A stretch of 64,000 nt of DNA from Solenopsis invicta (Eukaryota; Arthropoda; Insecta; Hymenoptera; Formicidae): the NCBI RefSeq assembly GCF_016802725.1, contig NC_052672.1, positions 16,626,710-16,690,709 on the forward strand. The letters run 5' to 3'. This document shows positions 12,001-22,728 of the stretch, in pieces (position 1 is the stretch's first letter; every line of letters begins with the position of its first letter). The notes beneath the pieces were generated by a model that saw nothing but the letters and a program-made list of their open reading frames with translations, did not search any database and had not been told where the DNA came from. Position numbers and translations under genes: made by a program.

Positions 12001-15000
12001 ATTTTTTTATTATCCATAATATTGTGTTTTTTTCTTTATGTCATACACTGAGAGAAAAAAATTCCTTAAAAGAAAAAATTTTACTTAAGAAAAAATGTAT
12101 TGACTTGATGGGTTTTAATAAGCTTATTTACTTGCAGTCAAGTAAAAAATTTTTTAATTAAAATATTTATATAAATAAAATGAAGAAATAATTTTAAATC
12201 AAGTATTTTTTCCTTGCAGTTTTAGAAAATATTTACTTTTAGATTATTTTTTTATTTATAATTAAATTTTTTAATCTAAGAAAATAATTTAATTAAGTTT
12301 ATATCTAATAATATTACTTATTAGATAATTTGTAAAATCATTACTTAAATGTAAAAAATGTAATAATATGAAATTGTATACTTAAGGTAATATGTCTATT
12401 TACTTAAAAGTAAATATTTTTAAACAGAACAAACAAATGCTTGTATCAAAATACATGATTTTAAATAAAATGTATCTTTTCCATTTAAACAAGTTTTACT
12501 CTCAGTGCAAAAGTATTTTGAAAAAATATAAACAGAAAAATATTTTAAACATTTTATTTTATAATTAAGTAAAATGAAATAAGATCTTCTGATAATAATA
12601 ACGTTATCAGTTTCTGTTTCTTTTACAAAACAATCATCCAAGGTGGTCCGCGCAGAGCAATTTGTATTTGCAAGCCGCGTAATTTCGTCGTTCTCGCCGC
12701 AGGGGCGAGTTCTCTACTCCGGTTTTAGAACGGATAACCGCTAAGAGAGGCACGAACAACCAAGGTACAATTACACGTTAAGACGCGATGATTTATTGCT
12801 ACCTCTTGAAACAACAGGGTCTGTTAATCGCGTAAATAATATGTAGACGAGAAAATTTCTCAATGATAAAATGGAATTTTAGTGTTAAAGAGATTTTATC
12901 GTTGACTTTGACAACCATATAAACGGCTTACTTACTCTCTAATGACAATAAAATCTGACTAAAATGTTGAATAAAATATACGTGGATAGATATATACACA
13001 CTCAAATATATTTTATTGATATAAAGAATTTTTCAAAAATCTAACGTTATCATTAGAATAATAGATTTGTACACAGAATATCATACAACTAATATATTTT
13101 AATGCGTATTCTAGACAATAAATGTAATTAAAAATTTTTTAATTCTAACGATTAATAATTTCCAAGCTATAAGGATAAAGTACAGCGTATGCGCACTTAA
13201 TTTCGAGTAAAAATAATAAATGAAATAACAAGTAATAAATTACTTACCCTATCGTTGCTCCGTTGATGCCCGGTGCCTCCCAGGTCGTCTGCTCCTCCTC
13301 TCAGATTTCTTCGTTGTACACACAACACTCGCGGAACATGATTAATTATGATCGCGCGTACTTAGTACGACACTCTCGAACTTAACTATATACGCATAAT
13401 TTGTGAAATATGCGAGAAATTATTATTATTAAACGATCAAATTACGATTATTTAAATCACTCGAATTAGCAAGTCAATGTGCCATTCTTTTAATCCGCGA
13501 GTAATGACCAAAAAGTGAATAGAAAATCTAAAGTATCAAACAATTTTTCCACGCGTCTGTTACGTCTTCGAAAACATTATGGCAATAATTCCTAACACAC
13601 GTAATTTAAGTGAATGAATTGAGGCGACTACTGCATCGATAAACAGATATAAGTTACGATACATTTACAAGTTGTTAATCGTGAGAGCTTTAATTCGAGA
13701 GAGTCTCCAGAAATGGGCTCGAGCCTCGTGTACACCAAGGCCGCGTGCCAACCGACTTCTTGTCCGAAATATCTAAATTTGTATGTTGTAAAACAGTCTC
13801 CGCGTGTGCCCGTCGCAGTACTGTCTTTCGTAATGGAACTACCCCTCAACAATTAAATAATTCGTACAGCCTCCGCCCGGTACTTCAAGCTTCTTGATTA
13901 GGTTCACACTCGCGGCACTCGCGGCACTCGCGGAAACGCGTTGGTTACTCCAATCGTCGAAAACAATAGAGAGACGATTACGCGATACTTCTCGCACGAT
14001 GCACGATACTCCCGCCGATCATTTATGCCACGCACACGACGCATGACTCCACGAAACGTACGAAAAGAACAAACAATCCGTTCTACCCTTGGTTGCCTGA
14101 TAAGCTGACGGGGCACGATGTGTGTGATGGGGCGCGTTGTGCGTGACTGCGCGCGCGACGCGCACTGCCGGCAAGGTCAGCGCGTTATCACTCGCGCTCG
14201 AGCGAGCACGTAGCGACGCACTTCACCCCGCGACTACAAAATAAACATACGCCGATATTCTATATCTCACAATTCCAATTAAGTATAAATGAACGACATC
14301 GCATATGCATTACACATATATACAATATTACATAGCGCGTCTTTCCCGTTCTACTTTAATATCTAATTAATACGAAAGCGACGTGTATTTTCAACTTGGA
14401 AACTGTAGATAAATTATATTTAAATCGTGTTTTGAATCTTTATCAATAAAGCCTAATTGATTTTATTTTGTATAAATTCTATTTATGGAGATATTGAAAT
14501 AAACTAATGATAAGTGAGAATAAAATGTTTATTTCAATTACTCACAAAAATAAAATTATCTTTCATACGGAACATTGGTAAATAAAAAAAAATTTTAACG
14601 TGTCTGATATTGGACCTTATTAAATGATTATGTTTCTAAAGAAGTCCAAAAAATAATAAATTAAAAATAACAAAGGAACTAAACATTACTAAACTAAACT
14701 ATTAAACCTTTAATTAAAAATTTGACCTTATATTTAAAAAAGAGTGTTTAAATTTTTAAAATTGTTTAATTTTAAGATATTAAAATGCTTTACTTTTATC
14801 TCCGTTTTTAAATGTGTTTATAATCTGAAATCTTTAACAGCTTTAAACATTTTAGTGCTTTAAATCGAGACATCGCTTAAAATTAAAATATATTTTAAGA
14901 AGAGAGATAAAAGAATATTGTAATATCTTATACTAAGATATTTTTTGTCTGTCTGTCTGTCGTTTTTTTTAACGTAAATTAAACGCTTCTTTTTTTAGCG

Positions 15001-18000
15001 TACATCTACTTTATGAGATTTTCTGTTCATTAGGAATGTTTTAATGTTGCCAATATATCTCTTTCAGATTTAATCTTAGTATTATAAAAACTAATAAATC
15101 CGCAATTTGAATCAATAACAGGCCTACGTTCAACCGGAGCTTATGAAACTGAGCATAGCTTAATCATGCCGGCATTTTATGAGATTATAGATAATTGAAT
15201 ATCCTGCTGGGCAAAAAATAAATTAGTGAAAGTTCGTTAATAGTACATTCTTCCATGCATAAGGATTGCTTTAAGTGCCACCGAGCGAGCAGCGCGTTAA
15301 TGGACGGCTGAAAGAGGCTGCACTCGCAAAAAAGAACGGAGGGTCTCATACACGTTAGATTACCGTGCGATCCTCCGGATACAATGACGATCGGGAACTT
15401 CGGGAAGTCGAGTAGAAAAGGTGAATCGAATCCGTTAATCAGTTTATCGTGCGTTGAGTGGAACGATATTTTGGATCAATCGAGGTATTATACATCAAAA
15501 AAGCAAGATGCTTGTTATATGCGCCCAACATGTATAATTTTATACATATTAATGCAAAGTTTTTTGTCTTATAAACCGAAATTTTATATCAATATTATTG
15601 CAACATTTTATTGAATTATACGATTAGATTAATAAGGCAGGTCTAATTAACTAAACGTAAAAGTCACTTTGACAGTAAATAATTGTACTGTACAAAATAC
15701 AGTACTTTTATAATTTTTTACTTTTCATTATCATAATTCAAGTAGACTTTATTTCATCAGAATGTAAATTTTAGAGACGTCATTTTATCATAAAGAGTTT
15801 TTCAATATTAAATAATAAAAATGTAATGGTCTGTGTTTTAAAATTTATTCCATAAAAGTTGTTTAAAGAATCTCAAATATTCTGAAGAAATATCGTACCA
15901 TACATACTTTACGTTTATCAGTAGTAACAAATAAAATTATAATTCATTACATTTAAACAAGAAACTAAATATCTATATATCTTGAGCTTCGAACGGCTTT
16001 AATCATAATAAATAGTATGAAATTCTTATCGTGCGATATCTCACACGTGACACAACAGCAATGGAAGGCAGGAAATGAGTTCTACGCACGCCCGTAGCTA
16101 TCTGATCATGACGAAAGAGCGTAACATTTGCCCCCCCGTCGTCACAACATGTTTTCCAACGCGCTACACTTTTTACGTCTCGCACAATTAATATTCCATC
16201 TATCTGTCCTGATAATTGATATGCCGCAGGTGATACGGCGCGACGGTCTAGAGGAACGAACGGATTCGATTATCTAAACTCGTTCGGAAGGTGGGAGCTA
16301 TGTCGTAATCGCGCAGGTGAGATGAACACGTTAAAATCCGTAGTCGCCACATGCTTCGTGCGCGCGAATACGTTTTCGCGGGTTAAGCAAAAGTATTCCG
16401 AGTAACTTTTTATGTTACATCACTGCTAATAAAGTTTATGTTATGACAATAATGCGAAGAGTAATAGTTACCTTATGATTAGAAGTTTCTTTTTCATATA
16501 TATGAGAAACGAAACATTATTTTACACAGATATATTTTTATTTTAGAAAAAATGAGATATCTAAATTTCAGAAATATATTTATAAAAATATAAAACGAAA
16601 CGTATCATTGTGTGCCAGAGTAAAGTAAAATTAATAGGGAGAAGAGAGAAAATGATTAGAAACTTGCTTGAAGAGATAATAAATATATCACGGTACAATC
16701 GCGTAGGAATTTTGTCACACTGGTTAAATCGCATTGCGATAACTGATTCAATACCGTTGCGAAATGACAGGAGAATAAATCGTCGTGTGCCTGATCCGCT
16801 TTCGCAATAAGCAGATTAGCAGCGGAATGATAAGTCGCAAGTCATAATCGCGCTCGATATCAGTACACTGTTAATAAGTAAATGCGATTACACCTTTCAT
16901 TTCGGCATTAATCGATGACATCGAGCAAATCTGGCAGCATTAAGCAGAGTAGTCACGCGTAATTGTAGAGATATAACGGATTTCCCTTATTACTACGACT
17001 TTAATCGCGTCAGATCGAAGCAGTAATAAAAGGGTACAAAATATGCTTGTACCGGTTCGAGCTAACGACTTTTTAACGAAGCTACGCACTACGGAAATAG
17101 AATATCGAGGACTATGATTAGATATTTTTACAATTAACTGTGAGTGTTCCGTGAATTGATTATTTGACTATTAAATCGTAAATTAATTGTAAATAAAACA
17201 GTAAAATTAAAATCTTTAATTTTTTTTTTTAATCGGAAAATAAATATATTTTTGTTTCTCCGCACAGAGAGAAAAATCATGTTTAAATTGATGAAATCGT
17301 TTCTTTAATTTGAGTTTTTTAAATCAAAGTGAAAATTTGTTGAAAATAAAAATGTATTTGATTTCAAAAATGACGTCATTTGCATTTTCAAAGTAAATAA
17401 ATTATTTGTCCAAATTATTTATTTAATTTGAACAAGTAATTATTTAATTCAAAGAAAGTATTAAGAGAAATGTAAGAAATAATTCAGTTATTCTGATTGT
17501 AAAGATATATTTCTTTCATTAAAAAAAAAAGATTTGCGTTTGATTCAAACAAATATTTTTTTACTCGAAGAAATTTTTTTCTGGGTGTCAAAGATCGATA
17601 GAAAAGCTTTAGCCAGTTAAAGAATAGAGAGAAATTTAGAGAAATTTGATTAATCGGTGAAAACTGAAAAATACCTAATTCCTAAAAATGTTATAAGCGA
17701 AGGTAATCACCTGTAGAAATAGTATGGCTATAGGGCAAATAGACCGAGAGAATTATGAGCGTGTCAAGGTTAAAGTTATCAATTACCACATCAGACGTCC
17801 ATAAAAACGTAAAGCAGCGAAAGCACGCTCGAATCGAGTAATCAACGATTTCTAACACATTCATCAACCACTTTGTCAAGAAGAGCTCGTTGTTACGATC
17901 GCTCTCGCGATCAGAACGTCTTCTCGTCAGAAGTAATATAAATAAAACAGCATCCCGCGCATCATTAGCCATAGATTACGTTAAACATTTTAAACGTATA

Positions 18001-21000
18001 CAAGAATCAATCTTTCTATTTCTCAATGAATAACATCAACGCACTTTTTAAAATAGCGAGAACTCTTCGAGATACAATAAGAATTAAAAGTTAGAAGAAG
18101 TATGTTAGAAGAAGTATACTGACAATGAGAGAAAAAAATATCTTACAACAAATAAATTTTATTTAACAAGAAATTATTTACTCGGTCAGTCTCAATAGCT
18201 TGCAGTGAAGTTAAAATTTTCTTAATTGAAATATTTATGTTAATACAATAAAGAAATCATTTTTATTCAAGTGATTGTTTTTCTTGCAGTTCTAGAAAAT
18301 ATTTACTCACTATTTTTCTATTCAAGGTAATCAAATTTTTTAATCTAAGAAAACAATTAAATTAAGTTTAACAATATTATTAATTTATTTGTAAAACCCT
18401 TATTTAAATGTTAAAAAACTGTAAAAATACAAAATTATATACTTAAGATAACATGTCTATCTACTTCAAAGTAAATATTTTTACTTGTATTAAAATATAT
18501 ATGATTTTAAGAAGATGCATTTTTTCATTAAAAAAAAGTTTTTCTCAGTGTAAGATATAGGATCGTCTTTATGGCGTCAGAGAAAACAGAATACGAAAAG
18601 GGCATGAGACTCCTATAATCTCGTGTTTTTTACCTCCGCGGCATCCTTGTAAACTCACTCTCCGTGTCGGCGCTTCTGATCCATGAATTTCGAGATCTTT
18701 TCTCTTCCATTTCCCGCCTCTCTTCTTTCTCCCTCTCCTATCCCGGTTTACCACCCGCCCAACCCTCTGATACATTTCAACCCTCAGCCCTCAGCGCGAT
18801 TCTATGAAGGCTCGATGACGGCGCGATGACAGGCTCACAATAAGGCCATACATAAGACAGCCGGTTTTTTTTTCTCTGCACGCGGACGCATGTCATAATG
18901 CGGTGATTCGGGTCGCCGTTCTATATATCAGGGTAGTTATTTATATTTGCGCACAGAGTGTATACATGCACGTGGAGCCGTAAACGTATCGGAATTCGGG
19001 ACCAACCTCACCTGGTAGCTCTTGACGTGCTTCGGCAGACGAGAAACGCGTCCCGCGTCGTGCGGATTCGAGCGGATTCCGTTAACGAAAGAACGAAGGG
19101 TCCTCTGCTACCCTGAGAAACGCGAGCTAGGCGAAACTCGAGCCATGCGACTTTCGCGTTGACGCGCCAACGGAATTCTTCCGGAGCAATGAGCAACGTG
19201 TGCGTGTACGTGTGTTTGTGTGTGTGTGTGTGCAAGAGCCAACCCTTCACTTTTCTGTTTCAGCGAGTTGCTGCGGCGTCGGTGTGGAGGATTCGAATGT
19301 GCCCGAGGCCGGCGGGCCCGCGGGGGCAGGTGGCACCGCCGGCGGGGTGGCCGTCATACCCGATCGGCCGCCTCTCGAATTAGACAAATTACCGCCTTAT
19401 CACGACGTAGCGCCTAGTCCCGGTGAGTGTTATTACGAGATGCCTGCTGTTCGTAACTCCTCATACATATATGCGTACGCACCGTCGAGCGAGATCGTTG
19501 AGAAATGGCCGCTCGTTACTCGCATGTTCCCGTCACGTTACGTGCATTGCGACCGCGAACACGGTAGCACCGTCTCTCACTTGTACGTCTCATTTCGTTC
19601 GCCGAAGAAAGTCGAGCTTCTAGAACCGGATCTTGCGGCTTGCTCTTAACGGTGTTTTCAACTAGTCGATAGCGTTGTAAGGTCTTTCACGATGTTATGA
19701 AACAAACGTATCTTGCGATAAGATATCGCTAAACAAAATATCGAAAGAAACAATTTTAAAAATACGGAAAAGACGAAAAGGAATATGCTCATATGAGTCA
19801 GGTGTATCTGATATAATTGCATTTATCTATACAGCGGAAACTACACTGAGAGAAAAATATATATATATATTTTTTTTTAATGAAAAAGATGCATTTTAGT
19901 AAAACTCTTCTTTTAACATTAATATCAAGATACGTTAAGAAAATATACTAATCAGCATGGGTCTCAAGTTGTGGATGAAATCGAACTTTAGGGCACAACG
20001 TTTGGTCGTGGTTGGGCTCTCGGCGAGGTGGCGGCACCCCGGGAGTCGTCACGACGCCGCTCTCCCTTCCTCAGCACCGACGGGCGATGAATCTCCCGGT
20101 AGAGAATCACTACACCCACATGCAAACCGACGAGGCTCTCTATGCGGAACTAGACTCGCAGGCCGCGAGCTACGCGAGCGATCTACAGTTGCAAATGAGA
20201 GGAAGCTCTACGTACGGTACGACTTCCGGCGGCCAGGACGACGAATATCACGAACTGGACGCTGCCAGATTACATCGTCATTACGGAGGTAGCGACGGAT
20301 CTCTACAGACGGATACGCTTCGTACTCGACACAGTAAAAGGTGAGTCAAGGCTTTCAGTTTTATGAAAGATATTAAGTACGTACAAGTACATGCAAGAAG
20401 AGTATTCCGAACAGACTAGCGAAAATATAACAAAATATTGCTACAATGTTCCAGCGTTATTGCAGCAACGATACATAATCAATATTTCTGAAGCGGGCAT
20501 TTTACCATTGCTGCGATAGCGCTGAAACATTGCAACAATATTTTGCTTTTTGTATGCTGTGCTGTATGGAATGTTTGTCATCTTAAAACAAGATACTTAT
20601 ACATTACATTAGAGACATTATAATGTATTTCAATATTCTAGCGATAAAGAATTAATCATTATATTCGCAAAATTGTTATTGAAAATGTATAAAAATTTTT
20701 TTTGATTCGATTAATCAACGATTCATAACGATCACGAAATTGATTGTTACGGAAGCCGATAATCATACGCAATGGTCGATCGTTTCTCGACTTCCTAGAT
20801 TGGTAACGAGCTCAGTACTGGCTTTGTTCTGGCAACGCCTTCTAAGCGAGCCTAATTGCCCGTTATAACAACGTGCACATCCGACACGCGTCACCGCGTA
20901 ATCGGCAGTTACGGTCGATACGCCTTGCGTATGTTAATGGTACATTCCAATCGAATAGTCGTCCAGTGATTATCGAGAGCCTCGTTATCGGATGCTTCCA

Positions 21001-21428
21001 GGATACAAGAGCCGGACTACGAGATGTACGAGAATGGGCCGTCGACGCCGATACCGCCGGGTCAGCATCAGCATCATCATCGCCATCACCATCACCATAA
21101 CCATCACCATCACCATCAGGAACTGAGGCTCGGTAGTAGGAACAGCGAGCATCATCCCTCGTATCAGAATACAGCGTACACCGGAAGCGACGCCGAACCG
21201 GATGGACCGACGCTGAGCAGTGCCCCGAGCAGCGCTTATTACAGCGATCTCAGCTCGAATTCGGCGAATCAGCAGATGCCAGCCATGACGATACCGTCTG
21301 CGACGGCGACAACGGCAACGACAACGTCGACAACGACGAGTCTGCACCTGAATCCACAGAATCTCGACACGCCGCAGTACAGACTGGCGGCAATCAATGA
21401 GAACACAGTGCCTTCGGATTACATTTAA
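9089..21428 (+). CDS. Single-pass membrane protein, C-terminal exons only
   Basis: The 3' part of a gene: exons 9089-9191, 10090-10112, 19264-19422, 19992-20340 and 21002-21428, stop TAA. Phases close at every junction and give 352 residues. The first exon encodes a membrane helix (GWVLTLVIVSLVSAGIGAVV) ending in LLHCRR, a stop-transfer signature, so the rest should be cytoplasmic. A 23-nt microexon adds IKSAGGR. The tail has a Gly/Pro/Ala stretch, the block PDRPPLELDKLPPYHDVAPSP, three YxxL motifs (YAEL, YHEL, YSDL), a histidine-rich run and the C-terminus PSDYI. The fourth exon could instead start at 20028, 12 residues shorter and in the same frame. The ectodomain lies upstream and is not seen, so the family is unknown; an Ig-type adhesion receptor (for example sidestep-like) is only a guess. 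The introns hold several MITE-like copies. Confidence 0.8.
10793..10869. repeat. Short hairpin element in intron
   Basis: Two arms of about 28 bp (10,793-10,822 and 10,842-10,869) share ATGTTYGATCATTTYGAG and AGCTACTCT as reverse complements around a G-rich loop. It lies in the 9.2-kb intron of the membrane-protein gene. It could be a small MITE or a structured intronic RNA element. Confidence 0.6.
11338..11580. repeat. Two CGTCG/CGACG minisatellite blocks in opposite orientation, in a CpG-rich island
   Basis: About 11,341-11,375 is built of CGTCG-type units and about 11,531-11,575 of the complementary GCGAC units, so the two blocks are inverted relative to each other. The surrounding 11.1-11.7 kb is CpG-rich against an AT-rich background. 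Long reading frames here (Arg/Ala/Ser repeats) are by-products of the repeat. The island could be a promoter or enhancer inside the large intron, but no start site or exon is clear. Confidence 0.5.
12046..12507 (+). repeat. MITE-like element, family A, copy 1
   Basis: A 462-bp AT-rich element that starts CACTGAGAGAAAAA and ends in CTCAGTG, giving terminal inverted repeats. It aligns along its length with 18,123-18,550. Shared blocks include TTGCAGTYMTAGAAAATATTTACT, AAATTTTTTAATCTAAGAAAA, AATTAAGTTTA and TATACTTAAGRTAA. No transposase or long reading frame is present. Confidence 0.8.
13248..14240 (-). promoter_or_regulatory. Possible promoter and first exon of an unidentified minus-strand transcript
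   Basis: On the minus strand a consensus donor (GTAAGT) sits at 13,247, preceded by a CpG-rich stretch that runs up to about 14,220 and includes a triple ACTCGCGGC repeat at 13,908-13,934. CpG-rich sequence followed by a strong donor is what a first exon looks like. No reading frame here resembles a known protein and I find no partner exon downstream, so it may be non-coding or fortuitous. Confidence 0.25.
17263..17587 (+). repeat. MITE-like element, family B, copy 2
   Basis: A 325-bp AT-rich element bounded by CACAGAGAGAAAAA and TTTTTTTCTGGGTG, imperfect inverted ends that resemble those of family A. It is homologous in reverse to 5,965-6,280. It lies in the large intron of the membrane-protein gene. 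There is no coding capacity. Confidence 0.75.
18123..18550 (+). repeat. MITE-like element, family A, copy 2
   Basis: A 428-bp copy of the element at 12,046-12,507 in the same orientation, starting CAATGAGAGAAAAAAA and ending TTTTTCTCAGTG. Both copies lie in the same intron about 6 kb apart. Differences are scattered substitutions and small gaps, so the copies are old. Confidence 0.8.
19844..19940 (-). repeat. Truncated family A element
   Basis: It begins CACTGAGAGAAAAA, then has an AT dinucleotide run and the block TTTTTAATGAAAAAGATGCATTTT. That block matches the reverse complement of the right end of the 18.1-kb family A copy. The other end is missing. It lies in the 570-nt intron just before the 19,992 exon. 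Confidence 0.6.
20431..20545. repeat. 115-bp hairpin element in intron
   Basis: The two halves are reverse complements with few mismatches: the left arm starts CAAAATATTGCTACAATG and the right arm ends CATTGCAACAATATTTTG. The arms are about 42 bp with a short loop. It lies in the last intron of the membrane-protein gene. It is MITE-like; a small-RNA hairpin is an alternative. Confidence 0.75.
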
Positions 21429-21917
21429 GAGATAATCTTTTTCGAAACAGGTGACGAGAAGAGTCACCTTTGTAATAGGCAATTGTTCGCTTGTGAACGA
21501 GGAGTCTTCGCGTAGTATTTATATAATTTAACTCGTTTCCTGCGAGAACGATAGGAAGGTGTCCTTGTAATAAAAAGTAGGAGTAAGCGGAGGTGAGACC
21601 GGAGGAGACACGAAAGACTGTGAAATTTTTCGTCATTGTCGTCGTGACTCGAAAGTTTCTTCAAGACAGTGTTTCACGGTGCTCAGTTTCAAGTTTTACC
21701 CGTACAAGAGGAATTGAAATGATCACGTTTGGCAAGAGCGTTGTTTAATCGGCGGATGTATCGGGGACCGGTTCCGGATAAAATCGATTTCTTGCTCGGT
21801 AACGCTCCAGTTGCTCCTTTGTCGCCACACTTTGTGGTCCTGTTAAGACAATCGACGGATCAAGCGACGCGAATCGATCGGCATCGCGGCGCGTTCTCCC
21901 CTTTGCTTTTACGCGTT

Positions 21918-21923
21918 AATAAA
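21918..21923 (+). terminator. Candidate polyadenylation signal of the membrane-protein gene
   Basis: AATAAA 490 bases after the stop codon. It is the first canonical signal downstream that is not deep in AT-rich sequence. Confidence 0.4.
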
Positions 21924-22691
21924 ATACTAGGTATTCAATGTCTCGATACTGATTTTTTTTAACGGTAAAAGACAAGCGGAAGATAAACCGGTTGACAGGT
22001 AAGTGACCAGAGAGAATCGTGCCGGCGCGTTGGAATTAATGGAATTAATACACGATTAAGCGCTATTCTCGCCAAGACAAAATCTGCGATCTCGACAAAA
22101 ATAATTCAAGCTGCTAAGCCGTTAACCGCGCGTCGTAACCGCGCGATCGAACACGCTCGTTAGAATATTGATAAATTCATGTTCACGTTTGCCTAAGATG
22201 CATCGTGGCTATGCGAATCTTACGAGTAACTGCGGGACCGCTCAGCGGCTCAGGCGTGACGCTCGATTTCCACTCGGTAAACGCAAAGCAAAAACATAAT
22301 GATACCGCGCACGAAGAATCGCGCGTTGCGGTTTCCAATCAGTAATAACACGCGGAGATATAAAATTGATGCCGCTCCGACGTTCCCGTGAAAGTCAACC
22401 AGCGCTAGGCGAAAAAAAATGGACCGCCATTATTTCTGCCACCGTTTATGTCAATTAGAGAGAGAGAGAAGCGAAATTTCAGACCTACATTACGTGAGCG
22501 ATCGGCGGCAACGCATAAAACATTGTTCTGTTCAAATTACTGTAGCTGATGTACTGATGGGATAAGATTGCATATAGCAAAAGTAACCTTGCATTAAATT
22601 TGATAGTCTATATAAGAAATAAAAATGCGATGCGAATTGTAATAAATTGAAAGTGAAGCAAGAAATTGAAAAATTATGGTAAACATTTTTG

Positions 22692-22728
22692 CTTGGAAAA
22701 AATCAATTTGAAATTGATTTTTTCCAAG
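22692..22728. repeat. Perfect 18-bp-arm palindrome
   Basis: CTTGGAAAAAATCAATTT, one G, then its exact reverse complement. There is no match to a terminal repeat elsewhere in the window. Confidence 0.8.

Noticed and set aside
20985..21482. 165-codon minus-strand frame with Arg/Cys and Met/Val repeats
   Set aside because: It is the antisense shadow of the His-rich last exon of the membrane-protein gene; the repeats mirror the CAC/CAT codons.
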